Shown here in pieces: positions 26,848-38,417 of a stretch of 64,000 bases of DNA. The notes under the pieces are model-generated. The model had not been told where the DNA came from and ran no database searches. It was given only the letters and a program-made list of their open reading frames with translations. The translations under genes were made by a program, and so were the position numbers. Origin of the DNA: JADGRA01 sp052143535 (GTDB lineage Bacteria; Myxococcota; Myxococcia; Myxococcales; Myxococcaceae); assembly GCA_052143535.1 (NCBI GenBank), contig JBKQSS010000088.1, forward strand, positions 51,152 through 115,151, written 5' to 3'. Numbering within the stretch: the stretch's first letter is position 1; every line of letters starts with the position of its first letter.

Positions 26848-27588
26848 TCAGGCCCAGGCGGTCTTGGCTGCTCCCACCAGCGTCCCGAATTCGGCCGTCC
26901 CAGTCACCGCCTTCATGATGTTGCCCTGGTGGGTGAGGTCGAAGACGACGATGGGGAGCTTATTGTCCATGCACAGGCTGATGGCGGTCGAGTCCATCAC
27001 GTGCAGGTTCTGGTTGAGGACGTCCATGTAGGTCAGCGTCCGGTACCGGCGCGCCTGCGGGTCCTTCTTGGGGTCAGCACTGTACACGCCATCCACCCGG
27101 GTCGCCTTGAAGATGACCTCGGCCCCAATCTCCATGGCTCGCAGGGACGCCGCGGTGTCCGTCGTGAAGAAGGGGTTCCCGGTGCCGGCGGCAAAGATGA
27201 CGACGCGCTGCTTCTCCAGGTGGCGGACCGCGCGCCGCCGGATGTAAGGCTCGGCAATCTGCTCCATCTTGATGGCCGACAGCACCCGGGTGGAGTTGCC
27301 CTGCTTCTCGAGCGCGTCCTGGAGCGCGAGCGCGTTGATGACGGTGGCCAGCATTCCCATGTAGTCCGCGCTGGCGCGGTCCATCCCGTCGGTGCTCGCC
27401 GCCACCCCGCGGAAAATGTTGCCCCCGCCGATGACGATGGCCACTTGCACGCCGGCGGCGACGACGTCCTTGACCTCACCGGCGATGCGCTGCAGCGTCG
27501 GCGGATGGATGCCGTACTTGCCATCGGCCATCAGCGCTTCACCGGACAGCTTGAGTAGGATTCGCCGGTAGCGGAGCGGGGCGGACAC
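26848..27588 (-). CDS. pyrH: Uridylate kinase
   Basis: Phosphorylates UMP to UDP in pyrimidine synthesis. The family core is intact: RRILLKLSGEALM near the N-terminus, VIGGGNIFRG, DRASADYMGMLATVINALALQDALE and VFDLTHQGNIMKAV at the end. I start at the GTG giving VSAPLRYRRILLKL (246 aa), because PyrH proteins begin just before this strand. The frame is open for 29 more codons to 27675, but these look non-coding. Middle gene of the translation block, after a 108-base gap from tsf. Confidence 0.95.
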   Translation of the reverse strand: MSAPLRYRRILLKLSGEALMADGKYGIHPPTLQRIAGEVKDVVAAGVQVAIVIGGGNIFRGVAASTDGMDRASADYMGMLATVINALALQDALEKQGNSTRVLSAIKMEQIAEPYIRRRAVRHLEKQRVVIFAAGTGNPFFTTDTAASLRAMEIGAEVIFKATRVDGVYSADPKKDPQARRYRTLTYMDVLNQNLHVMDSTAISLCMDNKLPIVVFDLTHQGNIMKAVTGTAEFGTLVGAAKTAWA

Positions 27589-27696
27589 GTCCCTGACTTG
27601 TACGCCCCTGGCCGGGGCCGAGGCAATGACGAGTTGCCGCCGTGGGGGCCCAAGAGAGGCCACCGCGACGGGCACGGGCTGCCCCTCTGGGACGCG

Positions 27697-28368
27697 CTAG
27701 CGGGTCTGGGCCGGGGTGGCGCCAGCCACCGTTTTGGCCACCTCGGCGGCGAGGTTTTCTTTCTTCTTCTCGATGCCCTCGCCCACCACGAAGCGGGCGA
27801 AGCGCCGCACGGCGATGTTCTCGTGGATTTTTGCGACGGCCTCGGTGATGAGGTCCTGAATTTTCTTCTTGTCGTCCTTCACCCACGGCTGGTCGAGGAG
27901 ACAGGACAGCTCGAAGAATTTCTCCATCTTCCCAGCGAGGATTTTTTCAATCATCGCCTCGGGCTTCTTCTGCTCGCGCAGCTTCGTCCGCTCGATGTCC
28001 TTCTCCGCCTCGAGCACCTCAGCGGGGACCTCCTCGCGGCGGACGTACTGGGGCGCGGCGGCGGCAATGTGCAGGGCAAGCTCCTTCACCAGGGCCTGGA
28101 AGTCCTCGTTGCGCGCGACGAAGTCGGTCTCGCAGTTGACTTCCACCAGAACGCCCACCTTGCCGTTGTGGACGTAAGCCCCCACCAGCCCCTCGGCCGT
28201 GGTGCGGCCGGACTTCTTCGCCGCGCCGGTAATGCCCTGCTTGCGGAGCCACTCCTCGGCCTTGGCGAAGTCCCCGTCGCACGCGGCAAGGGCCTTCTTA
28301 CAGTCCATCATCCCCGCGCCAGTCTTCTCGCGGAACTCTTTCACCATTGCAGCGCTGACGTCTGCCAT
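27697..28368 (-). CDS. tsf: Elongation factor Ts
   Basis: Nucleotide exchange factor for EF-Tu. I take the ATG giving MADVSAAMVKEFREKTGAGMMDCKKAL; the 27 codons open upstream are ignored. At 223 aa this is the shorter, single-core form seen in several lineages rather than the E. coli length of about 280. The UBA-like N-terminus, KSGRTTAEGLVGAYVH and NCETDFVARNEDF are clear. GGAG lies about 11 bases before the ATG. It follows rpsB in the classical operon. Confidence 0.97.
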   Translation of the reverse strand: MADVSAAMVKEFREKTGAGMMDCKKALAACDGDFAKAEEWLRKQGITGAAKKSGRTTAEGLVGAYVHNGKVGVLVEVNCETDFVARNEDFQALVKELALHIAAAAPQYVRREEVPAEVLEAEKDIERTKLREQKKPEAMIEKILAGKMEKFFELSCLLDQPWVKDDKKKIQDLITEAVAKIHENIAVRRFARFVVGEGIEKKKENLAAEVAKTVAGATPAQTR

Positions 28369-28530
28369 TTGTACTCGTCTCCGGCGCACCGGGCACCCCG
28401 CGGCTACCCAGGCTTGCTTTGGGAGGGGCTTCCCCCCCAGGCAACCCACAGGCCGCGGTGCTGGCCCCAGGGGCCCTGCTTTGGGTTGTTTCCCGGGCCG
28501 GACTCTGGAAAGCCTCGGCCCCTTGAAACT
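28369..28530 (-). other. rpsB-tsf spacer
   Basis: A 162-base GC-rich gap containing several short GC palindromes (for example GGGGCC and CGGCCCGGG near 28460-28530). A partial attenuator between rpsB and tsf is plausible, since E. coli also has an intergenic hairpin here, but no run of T follows any stem. Confidence 0.3.
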
Positions 28531-29520
28531 CTAAGCTTGCTCGACCTTGGCGGCGTCCACCGGCGCCTCGGCGGGAGCCTCCGGGCTCTCCTCGGGGGGC
28601 GTGTCTAGCGTACCGCTGGTGGGCTGGCCCTTAATCTCAACCAGCGGCCCGCGGCGCTCACCGGCGGGGGCTCCGACGCGGCGGTCGCTGCGCCGCGCGT
28701 TGGCGAAGCGCCGGTCCTCGCGGGGGCGCTCTTCGCGGCCGTCCTGCTCGTCGCGCTCGCTGGCGCCAGAGGCCTTGTAGCGCGCCATACCCTCCAGCGC
28801 GGCGTCGGCCACCTTGCCGGTGAAGAGCTTGATGGAGCGAATGGCGTCGTCGTTGCCGGGAATGACGTAGTCGATGCCCTCCGGGTCGCAGTTGGTGTCC
28901 ACCACCGCGATGACCGGGATGCCCAGTCGGCTCGCCTCGTGAACGGCGATGTGCTCCTTCTTCGGGTCGACGACGAAGACGCAGCCCGGCAGCTTGGTCA
29001 TGTCCTTCACGCCGCCCAGGTTCTTCTCGAGCTTCTCCTGCTCCCGTTGCAGCGAGGCCACTTCCTTCTTCGGCAGCCGGTCGAAGGTGCCGTCCTCGGA
29101 CATTTTCTCCAGCGTCTTGAGCCGGTCGATGCCCTGCTTGATGGTGCGGAAGTTCGTCAATGTTCCGCCCAGCCAACGGCTGGTGACGTGGAACTGACCG
29201 CAGCGCAGCGCCTCCTCGCGGATGACGTCCTGGGCCTGCTTCTTGGTGCCGACGAAGAGCACCGAGGCACCGCGGGCGGTGACATCGGCGACGAAGCGGA
29301 AGGCGGCGCGGGCAAGCGTCACCGTCTTCTGCAAGTCGATGATGTAGATGCCGTTGCGGGCACCGAAGATGTACGGCTTCATCTTCGGATTCCACCGGCG
29401 CGTCTGGTGGCCGAAGTGAACTCCGGCCTCCAACAGCTGCTTCATGGTGATGCCGCCAGGAGCGGCGATGGCCTGCGCTTGGACGTCGGCCGGGGGAGTC
29501 TCTTGAACTTGTGCTTCCAT
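28531..29520 (-). CDS. rpsB: 30S ribosomal protein S2 with long C-terminal extension
   Basis: Core S2 covers about residues 22-250: MKQLLEAGVHFGHQTRRWNP, the RNGIYIIDLQKT strand, TRWLGGTLTNF-like text (here SRWLGGTLTNFRTIKQG) and NDDAIRSIKLFTGKVADA. The protein is 329 aa, about 90 longer than E. coli S2. The extra parts are a 24-residue N-terminal lead and a tail of about 80 residues, first Arg/Glu/Asp-rich (ERDEQDGREERPREDRR), then Pro/Glu-rich. The tail is probably disordered. Start supported by GGAG upstream. Confidence 0.96.
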   Translation of the reverse strand: MEAQVQETPPADVQAQAIAAPGGITMKQLLEAGVHFGHQTRRWNPKMKPYIFGARNGIYIIDLQKTVTLARAAFRFVADVTARGASVLFVGTKKQAQDVIREEALRCGQFHVTSRWLGGTLTNFRTIKQGIDRLKTLEKMSEDGTFDRLPKKEVASLQREQEKLEKNLGGVKDMTKLPGCVFVVDPKKEHIAVHEASRLGIPVIAVVDTNCDPEGIDYVIPGNDDAIRSIKLFTGKVADAALEGMARYKASGASERDEQDGREERPREDRRFANARRSDRRVGAPAGERRGPLVEIKGQPTSGTLDTPPEESPEAPAEAPVDAAKVEQA

Positions 29521-29742
29521 GAGGTTTTCGGTTGCTCCGCCACACCCGTCAACGGCTGGCTCCTTCGACGCCTCGGGCGAACGGCCCTTGGCGCCACCGG
29601 GGAGACATCCTCGGGGCGTGTGTGAATTTGGGAATGCGACTTAACCGGAACGGAGAGTGCGTGCAGCCAGGCTCACCCTCCCGGGGAGGGGGCTCGTTAC
29701 CACCCCCGGGAGCGTGCGTGCAAGTCGGCGTACCGTCTGGGG
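29521..29742 (-). other. secA-rpsB intergenic region
   Basis: A 222-base region upstream of rpsB and downstream of secA, both leftward. It should contain the rpsB promoter and leader and the end of the secA transcript. A perfect 9-bp inverted repeat is present (listed separately), and CGTGCGTGCA-like text occurs on both sides of it (29657-29666 and 29713-29722). No further gene is visible. Confidence 0.4.
29678..29712 (-). terminator. Hairpin after secA, possible terminator or rpsB leader structure
   Basis: On the minus strand CTCCCGGGG pairs perfectly with CCCCGGGAG around a 17-base loop, starting about 30 bases after the secA stop. No T-run follows, so it is not a classic rho-independent terminator; in such GC-rich genomes unassisted stems are common at gene ends. 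It could alternatively act in the rpsB leader. Confidence 0.4.
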
Positions 29743-32556
<2,814 letters not shown>

Positions 32557-32648
32557 GTGCCAGGCTTCCACCTACCCAAGGAGAGGGGCCTGCCAAAGGC
32601 GCCCTCGCACGTGTTGTGCCCTATTCCACGCCGGGCCCCGTGTCCGCC

Positions 32649-33797
32649 ATGAAAAAGCCCCCCAAAGTACAGCGCAGACGGCAGCGCGCAAGCCAGGGGG
32701 CTAAGGGTGCACCGGTGTACCACGGCATGGCCACTCCGCCGCCCGGGGCCCTGCTGACACGGCCGCCGCCTCGTCCGCAGCGTCGGCCCGGGCCTGCGCC
32801 GGCGACGCTCGGGCCGCCCCGTCCGCCGCGCCTCGGGGCTTGGCTGTGGACGTGTCGGGCAGGCTTCGAGACGCACCTGCATGAGGAGCTCGCCCGCGGG
32901 CGCGCCGTCCCGGAGGTGTTGGGCACCGGCTTTGTCGCCTCGGCGCAGAGGCCCAAGGTGGAGCCGGCGTTTGCCCGGACGGGCTTTCTCGTCCGGGCCC
33001 GCGCCGAGGGCCCGGTGGAGGCGGCGGCAGAAGTGCTGGCCGAGCGCGTGGCTCGCGCCGGCCCGCTGACGCTGCGCGCGTGGAGCGCGGACACCGAGGA
33101 AGGGATGAAGCTTGGCCAGGAGGCGCGCGCCCTGGAGGTGGCGCTTCTGGGCGCCCCTGGCGTCCAGCACCGGGACGACGGCGTTGTGCCCTTCGGCGAA
33201 GTGGCCCTCTTGGGTGCGCCCGGGGCCTGGACAGCCGTCTTCGGCACCCTGGCCCGGGACGAGGCCCTCAGTTGGTCTCCGGCGGGCCGCCAGCGCATGC
33301 ACCGCGGGAAGGGGCTGCCCTCCCGCGCCGGGCTGAAGCTGGAGGAGGCCTGGGCCACGTTGGGCCTCTGGCCCTCGCCCGGCGAGACGTGTGTGGATTT
33401 GGGGGCGGCGCCTGGCGGCTGGACGGCGCGGGCGCTTCACCGCGGCGCCCGGGTGGTGGCCGTGGACAGGGCCGCGCTCGCGCCGGAGGTGGCCCGCCAC
33501 CCGCGGCTTCGCCAGGTGCGGCAAAGCGCCTTTGCCTACGCGCCCGAGGAGCCAGTCGACTGGCTCCTCTGCGACATGGCCTGGCGGCCACTGGAAGTGG
33601 CGGCGCTGCTGGCCCGCTGGGGACGCGAGGGGTGGGCGCTTCACCTGGTGGCGAATTTGAAGCTGCCCATGCGGGACAAGGTGGAGACGCTGGCCCGGGC
33701 CCGACGCCTCCTGGAGGAGGGCGGCTGGAAGGCTGCCCGCTTCCGGCAGCTGTACCATGACAGGGACGAGGTGACTGTGGTGGCGCGCACCCGTTAG
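32649..33797 (+). CDS. rlmM: 23S rRNA 2'-O-ribose methyltransferase RlmM-like
   Basis: Resembles E. coli RlmM, which methylates C2498 of 23S rRNA. An N-terminal THUMP-like region (about 70-180, WTCRAGFETHLHEELARG) is followed by a FtsJ/RrmJ-type domain: SRAGLKLEEAW, SAM motif CVDLGAAPGGWTARALH (about 255-271), DWLLCDMAW and a final lysine region (VANLKLPMRDK). The first 65 residues are basic and Pro-rich and may be overlong; starts at 32649 (MKKPP) or 32727 are possible. Divergent from secA. A large opposite-strand frame here is a shadow. Confidence 0.85.
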   Translation: MKKPPKVQRRRQRASQGAKGAPVYHGMATPPPGALLTRPPPRPQRRPGPAPATLGPPRPPRLGAWLWTCRAGFETHLHEELARGRAVPEVLGTGFVASAQRPKVEPAFARTGFLVRARAEGPVEAAAEVLAERVARAGPLTLRAWSADTEEGMKLGQEARALEVALLGAPGVQHRDDGVVPFGEVALLGAPGAWTAVFGTLARDEALSWSPAGRQRMHRGKGLPSRAGLKLEEAWATLGLWPSPGETCVDLGAAPGGWTARALHRGARVVAVDRAALAPEVARHPRLRQVRQSAFAYAPEEPVDWLLCDMAWRPLEVAALLARWGREGWALHLVANLKLPMRDKVETLARARRLLEEGGWKAARFRQLYHDRDEVTVVARTR

Positions 33798-33843
33798 GCC
33801 TCGCGCCCGGGGCCAGCGGCGGCTAACAGTGCGGGCCTCGGCC

Positions 33844-34572
33844 ATGGCCTACACCCTCGACGACGCCACCGTGGAAACGCTGCTTCGCCTGCACCCTTGG
33901 GTGCGCAGCCGGGCCAAGGAGGAGCAGCCAGCCCTCGCCCTGGCTGCCGTCCTCGACGCCGAAGCCTGCCGGCGCGGCGGGCCGGACCCCGTCTCCGGAG
34001 CCCTCAACGTCCTCTTCCTCACCCAGGGCGCCCTTCTTAAGCCGGAGTACGACATTTCCATCCATGCCCACGTGCCTTGGGAGGTGGGGCTCCTCACCGT
34101 GGACGTGCTCGAGCTCATCCGCGTCAACCAGGCGGCCGGCTTCAGCGCTGGGGACGCCTTGTTGCGTACCGTGGCGGGATGCCTTGTGGCCACCTTCCCC
34201 GTTGCCAGCGTGGTGCGCATTCACACGGACTGCTTCTGCGTCCTCTTCCTCCCCTCCTCCGGGACGGACGTCACCGAGGAGGTGCGCACCGCGGCCCACG
34301 CGGCGCTGCACAGGACGGCGGCGGACTTCCTTTTGGCCCACCCCCGGACGCCGGCGCCGCTGGACTTCACCTTGGGCCTGGCGCGGCTGCGGGTGGTGAA
34401 CCCCTCCCACTGGCAGGTGCTGGGGCCATTGGTGTGGGCCGAGGCCGAACGCACGCACGTCCTGGCCCGGGCACAAAGGGCCGAGGGTATTCTTCTGCGC
34501 ACCGTGGAGTTGGACGGCCGAGTGGCGGTCGCGCCCGAAGAGCGCTCGCCCGCTACTCGTCGTCGAGAATGA
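33844..34572 (+). CDS. Degenerate GGDEF-domain protein (242 aa)
   Basis: The central part (about 80-235) follows a GGDEF fold: LLTVDVLELIRVNQAAGFSAGDALLRTVAG corresponds to the conserved strand-helix with Asp, Asn and GD, but the signature loop reads HTDCF where GGDEF is expected, and no RxxD inhibitory motif precedes it. So neither c-di-GMP synthesis nor I-site binding is expected. The N-terminal 75 residues are not recognised. The 3' end overlaps the convergent M23 peptidase gene by 20 bases. The ATG at 33844 is preferred over 33829 by the MAYTLDDATVE start. Confidence 0.68.
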   Translation: MAYTLDDATVETLLRLHPWVRSRAKEEQPALALAAVLDAEACRRGGPDPVSGALNVLFLTQGALLKPEYDISIHAHVPWEVGLLTVDVLELIRVNQAAGFSAGDALLRTVAGCLVATFPVASVVRIHTDCFCVLFLPSSGTDVTEEVRTAAHAALHRTAADFLLAHPRTPAPLDFTLGLARLRVVNPSHWQVLGPLVWAEAERTHVLARAQRAEGILLRTVELDGRVAVAPEERSPATRRRE

Positions 34573-35479
34573 ATTTGCGCGGGTTTTCCGGCAGCCCATT
34601 CACCCGCACCTCGTAGTGCAAGTGCGGGCCGGTGCTTCGGCCGGTGTTGCCCACAGCGCCGATGAGGTCGCCCCGGTGCACGTGGTCACCGGGGTGGACT
34701 TCCACCTTGCTGAGGTGGCCGTAGCGCGTCTTCACGCCATAGCCGTGGTCGATGACCAGGACGTTGCCGTAGCTGCCCTCGAGGCCGGCGAAAATGACGG
34801 TGCCATCGGCCGGGGCGGTGACTTCCTTCCCGTGCGGGGCCGCAATGTCCAGGCCCTCGTGCATGACGCGCTCGGCGGTGTAGGGGTCCGTCCGCTGGCC
34901 GAAGTCACTGGTAATCCAGCCCCGGGCCGGCCACACGCTGGGCGTCGAGGCGAGCAGGCTCTTCTGCTCGAGGAAATAGGTTTGCAGCTGCTGGAGGCTT
35001 TCCTCCTGACGGGAGGCCTCGCTGGCCAGTGTGTCAAGCTTCGCGGCAAGCGCCTTGGGGGACTCGGAGGCTTGGGCCAGGGCGGTGAATTCGGATTCGC
35101 TGCTGCTGGGCGGCGCACCTTTGGTTTCCATGGCCGTCGGGCCGAGGGCTAGGTTGCGCTGGGGGTCCGAAAGCAGTGTCACCGCGCGCAGCTTTTGGTC
35201 GAAGCGTTCCACCCGCTCCAGCGTCGAGGCCATGTGCTCGATGTGCTCGCGGAAGCTCTTCAGCTGGGTGCGCAGCGCGACGTTCTCATCCCTCAGCGCC
35301 CGGTTCTCCGAGGCGCTGTACAACAGGTGGGTGTAGTGGACCGACGCCGCAGCCAGCACCACCAAGAGGAGCGCCGCTCCGGCGACGAGTCGCCGCAACA
35401 GCTTCCAGTCCACCTGGTAGCGGCGGACGGCCTGGTCATGCTCGGGGACGACAATGAGGGTGAAGCTCTTCTTGGCCAA
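34553..35479 (-). CDS. M23 (LytM-type) peptidase with membrane anchor and coiled coil
   Basis: Cell-envelope protein of 308 aa. A basic N-terminus and one membrane helix (about 29-49) are followed by a periplasmic coiled coil (about 55-100 and 140-175), then the M23 domain from about 185. Zinc and catalytic residues are present: His207 and Asp211 (MHEGLDIAAP), His255 in RYGHL, and His286/His288 in GPHLHYE. It should cut peptidoglycan cross-links or peptides, not merely regulate. It lies downstream of the PP2C gene on the same strand. Confidence 0.92.
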   Translation of the reverse strand: MAKKSFTLIVVPEHDQAVRRYQVDWKLLRRLVAGAALLLVVLAAASVHYTHLLYSASENRALRDENVALRTQLKSFREHIEHMASTLERVERFDQKLRAVTLLSDPQRNLALGPTAMETKGAPPSSSESEFTALAQASESPKALAAKLDTLASEASRQEESLQQLQTYFLEQKSLLASTPSVWPARGWITSDFGQRTDPYTAERVMHEGLDIAAPHGKEVTAPADGTVIFAGLEGSYGNVLVIDHGYGVKTRYGHLSKVEVHPGDHVHRGDLIGAVGNTGRSTGPHLHYEVRVNGLPENPRKFILDDE

Positions 35480-35611
35480 AGCCCTGGCTCCCTGGTTGCC
35501 CCCGAAACCGTCAACGACTCAGCATACCCTGAGCGCCGCTATTTCCCCGCACCGTTTCTCGAAGGCACAAGGTGCGAAGGTGGGCGTCGGTAGCACCTGC
35601 TTCCTTACACG

Positions 35612-36445
35612 TCAAGGTGAGCGGACTACACGGCTGGTGCGTGATTCAGGCCCATCGTCAAGCTCCGCGCGCACGGCAATGACGGTGATGTTGTCATCGC
35701 CGCCGCGCTCGTTGGCGAGCTCGATGAGCTTCGCCGGAATCTCACCGAGGGTGTTGGCACGGACAATCTCCAAAATTTCCGTGTCCTCGAGCATGTTGGC
35801 CAGCCCATCGGAGCAGAGGATGAAGACGTCGCCTGGCTCGGCGAGCAGCCCCATCACGTCCACCTGGACTTCTTCCTCGAAGCCCACCGAGCGGGTAATA
35901 ATATTTCGGTAGCGGCTGTGACGCGCCTCCTCGGGCGTAATCATCCCCGCTTTAATCTGTTCATTGACGAGGCTGTGGTCCTCCGAAATTTGCTGAATCA
36001 GCTCCCCGCGCACGAGGTAGGCGCGGCTGTCGCCGACGTGGGCGAAGAAGGCATGCGCGTCGTCCAGCAAAAGAGAGATGACGGTGGTGCCCATGCCGGC
36101 GAGCTCAGGGTCCTCCTGGGCCTTGGCAAAAATGGCCAGGCAGGCCTGCTCCACGGCGGTACGGATGGTTTCCGGGACGGCTGAGTCCTGCAGGTTGGCC
36201 GGCGCGGGACTCCGCGGCTCGGCGGCCCGCAAGTCCCGCAGCCGCTTGTCAATGGTTTCCACGGCGATGCGGGAGGCCGTGCCTCCGCCGGCGTGGCCGC
36301 CCATGCCGTCGGCCACGACGTACAGCTGCAACTCCTCGTCAATGAGGAAACTGTCCTCGTTGTGGTCGCGCTTCCTGCCGACGTCCGTTAGGCCTGCAGA
36401 GGCGGCCTTCAACCGGACAGGAGCTCGCTCGGCCGGGGCACCCAC
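35612..36445 (-). CDS. PP2C-family Ser/Thr protein phosphatase
   Basis: Metal-dependent phosphatase (277 aa) of the bacterial Stp/PrpC type, opposing Hanks-type kinases. All metal-site motifs are visible: DVGRKRDHNEDSF (21-33), VVADGMGGHAGG (43-54), FAHVGDSRAYLVR (around 130), ILCSDGLANML and GGDDNITVIAVRAE. No membrane segment, so cytoplasmic. It sits 42 bases after recN and ahead of the M23 peptidase; no kinase gene is adjacent in the window. Confidence 0.93.
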   Translation of the reverse strand: MGAPAERAPVRLKAASAGLTDVGRKRDHNEDSFLIDEELQLYVVADGMGGHAGGGTASRIAVETIDKRLRDLRAAEPRSPAPANLQDSAVPETIRTAVEQACLAIFAKAQEDPELAGMGTTVISLLLDDAHAFFAHVGDSRAYLVRGELIQQISEDHSLVNEQIKAGMITPEEARHSRYRNIITRSVGFEEEVQVDVMGLLAEPGDVFILCSDGLANMLEDTEILEIVRANTLGEIPAKLIELANERGGDDNITVIAVRAELDDGPESRTSRVVRSP

Positions 36446-36487
36446 GCGGCCCGGGATGCTACGGCACCGCCGGAAGCAGGGGCAAGG

Positions 36488-38206
36488 TTAGCGTGTGGGT
36501 AGTGTGCTGGGTTGGGGGCGAGGACGCCCCGGGGAGACTCGGTGACGGCCCGGGGTGGCACCCTGCAACAGCGCTTCAGCGGCCTGCATGGCGGCCTCGC
36601 TCACTTTGACGCCGGACAGCATGCGTGCCAACTCGGCCACCCGGGGCGCCCCGGGGCCGAGGGAGGTAACGGCCGAGGACATGCGCCCGGCGGCCAGGCT
36701 CTTATGGACGACGAGGTGCGCATCGGCATGCGCCGCCACCTGGGGCAAGTGGGTGACGCACAGCACTTGGCGGCCCTGGGCCACCTGTCGGACGAGTCGC
36801 CCCACCGCGTCGGCGACGGCACCGCCTACCCCGGCGTCGGCCTCGTCCAGCACCACCGTCTCGCACGCGTCCCGCTCGAGGAAGACACGCCGCAGCCCGA
36901 GGAGAAGCCTGGAGGCCTCCCCGCCGGAGGCCACCTTCTGCAACGGACGCAAGACCTCGCCGGGGTTGGCGCTGAAGAGGAATTCCACGTCGTCTGCGCC
37001 CTCCGCCCCGAGCGCGTCTGCGGCAGCCACCTCGACGCGGAAGCGCGCGCCAGCCAGCGCCAGCTCTCCCAGCACCGCCTGGACGGCCCGGCCGAGCGTG
37101 GCCGCGCCCCGCTCGCGCTCCCCGCGCAACGCCCGCGCCGCGTCCCACGCCGCGGACTCGAGGAGGCCGCGCCTCGTGCGCAGCGCCTCCAGCGCCTCGT
37201 GCCGTCCGGCCAGGCGCTCGGTTTCAACCCGTAGCGCCGCCGCTCGGGCCAGGACGCCCGGGACGTCCGTGCCGTGCTTGCGGCACAGCCGGCGGAGGGC
37301 GTCTAGCCTGTCCTCCACCTCCAAGAGGCGTTGGGGGTCCGCCTCCAGCCGGCTGAGGTAGCTGCGCAGCAGGGACGCGGCCTCCTCCAGCTCGGCCGTG
37401 GCGGTGCACAGGGCTGTAGCCGCCTGCTGCAGCTGTCCGTCGTGGCGCAGGGCCTCCTCCATTGCGGCGCGAGCGCGGCCGGCCGACTCGGCCGCCCCAC
37501 CCTCCTCGGTGAGGTGGGCGGTGGCCTCCAGGGCCGCCGCCCGAAGGCGCTCCACCGAGGCCAGCCGGCGGCGCTCCTCCTCGAGCCGCCCCTCCTCGTC
37601 CGTACTCGGGGCCAGGGCTTCCACCTCCTGCAGCTGGAAGCGGAGGAAGCTGAGGCGCTCTTCGGCCCCGGACGCCCCGCCGAGGGCCTCAAACTCAGCG
37701 TCCACCGCCTGCAAAAGCCCATAGGCCCTGAGGTAGGCCTCGCGTGCCGCTGGGACGCGGCCCACCCTGTCGAGCAGCGAGCGCTGGAAGAGGGGCTGGA
37801 AGAGGGCGACGTGGGCGTGCTGCCCGGCCACGTCCAGAAGCCCTTGCAGGAGCTGCCCGAGGACGCCCAGGGTGGCCAGTCCCCCGTTGATGTGCACCCG
37901 GCCTCGGCCGGTGCGCCCCACCACCCGGCGGACGGAAACCTCCTCACCTGCGTCCGGAAGCCCGAGGGCGTGAAGGCGCTCGGCCAGGGCCGCCGTGCGC
38001 TGGAAGACGGCCTCCACCACCGCCTCCTCCGCCCCGGCCCGGACGACGGACGCGTCCGCGCGTGCCCCGAGAAGCAGCCCCAAGGCGTCGACGAGAAGGG
38101 ACTTGCCCGCCCCCGTCTCCCCAGTCAGCACCGTCAGCCCGGGGCCGAAGGTGACTTCCACCTCCTCGACGACGGTGAAGTGGTGAATGCGAAGGCCAAG
38201 CAACAT
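36488..38206 (-). CDS. recN: DNA repair ATPase RecN
   Basis: SMC-like protein for double-strand-break repair. ATP-binding head motifs are split by a long coiled coil as expected: Walker A GETGAGKS (29-36), signature ASGGEASRLLLGLRRV near 430, and Walker B VVLDEADAGVGG. The 572-aa length is normal. The coiled-coil arms (about 150-360) are Ala/Glu/Arg-rich. First gene of a leftward group with PP2C and the M23 peptidase; no functional link is evident. Confidence 0.95.
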   Translation of the reverse strand: MLLGLRIHHFTVVEEVEVTFGPGLTVLTGETGAGKSLLVDALGLLLGARADASVVRAGAEEAVVEAVFQRTAALAERLHALGLPDAGEEVSVRRVVGRTGRGRVHINGGLATLGVLGQLLQGLLDVAGQHAHVALFQPLFQRSLLDRVGRVPAAREAYLRAYGLLQAVDAEFEALGGASGAEERLSFLRFQLQEVEALAPSTDEEGRLEEERRRLASVERLRAAALEATAHLTEEGGAAESAGRARAAMEEALRHDGQLQQAATALCTATAELEEAASLLRSYLSRLEADPQRLLEVEDRLDALRRLCRKHGTDVPGVLARAAALRVETERLAGRHEALEALRTRRGLLESAAWDAARALRGERERGAATLGRAVQAVLGELALAGARFRVEVAAADALGAEGADDVEFLFSANPGEVLRPLQKVASGGEASRLLLGLRRVFLERDACETVVLDEADAGVGGAVADAVGRLVRQVAQGRQVLCVTHLPQVAAHADAHLVVHKSLAAGRMSSAVTSLGPGAPRVAELARMLSGVKVSEAAMQAAEALLQGATPGRHRVSPGRPRPQPSTLPTR

Positions 38207-38417
38207 GGGGGGCGACTCTCCTTTGTCTCCCCAAGCCCAAACCGGGGAGCGGTTGGAGCACCCTAACCTTGCCAGCCGACACTGTACATATTTTCAGTAG
38301 TGGGGCCGGGTACGGACCGGAGTCATCGCTGACGGTTTGGACCGAAGACATCGCTGACAGGTGGAATGTGTGTCGCCTCGGGGCCGTCTGAGGCGACTGC
38401 TCGAGTTGGACGAGCCG
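38207..38417. other. recN-cupin spacer with an insertion-sequence-like end
   Basis: A 211-base region upstream of recN and downstream of the cupin gene. An AT-rich run (TGTACATATTTTCAGTAG, 38283-38300) lies about 80 bases upstream of the recN start and may belong to its promoter. The only other structure is the pair of 23-base repeats listed separately. No gene is seen. Confidence 0.4.
38314..38361. repeat. Two tandem 23-base repeats, candidate insertion-sequence terminus
   Basis: GGACCGGAGTCATCGCTGAC at 38314 and GGACCGAAGACATCGCTGAC at 38339 repeat at a 25-base interval (19 of 23 positions identical). Repeated CATCGCTGAC blocks of this kind are, as I recall, found at the ends of some IS481/IS3-like elements. 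No transposase remains nearby, so this would be a solo end left after deletion. Confidence 0.45.
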
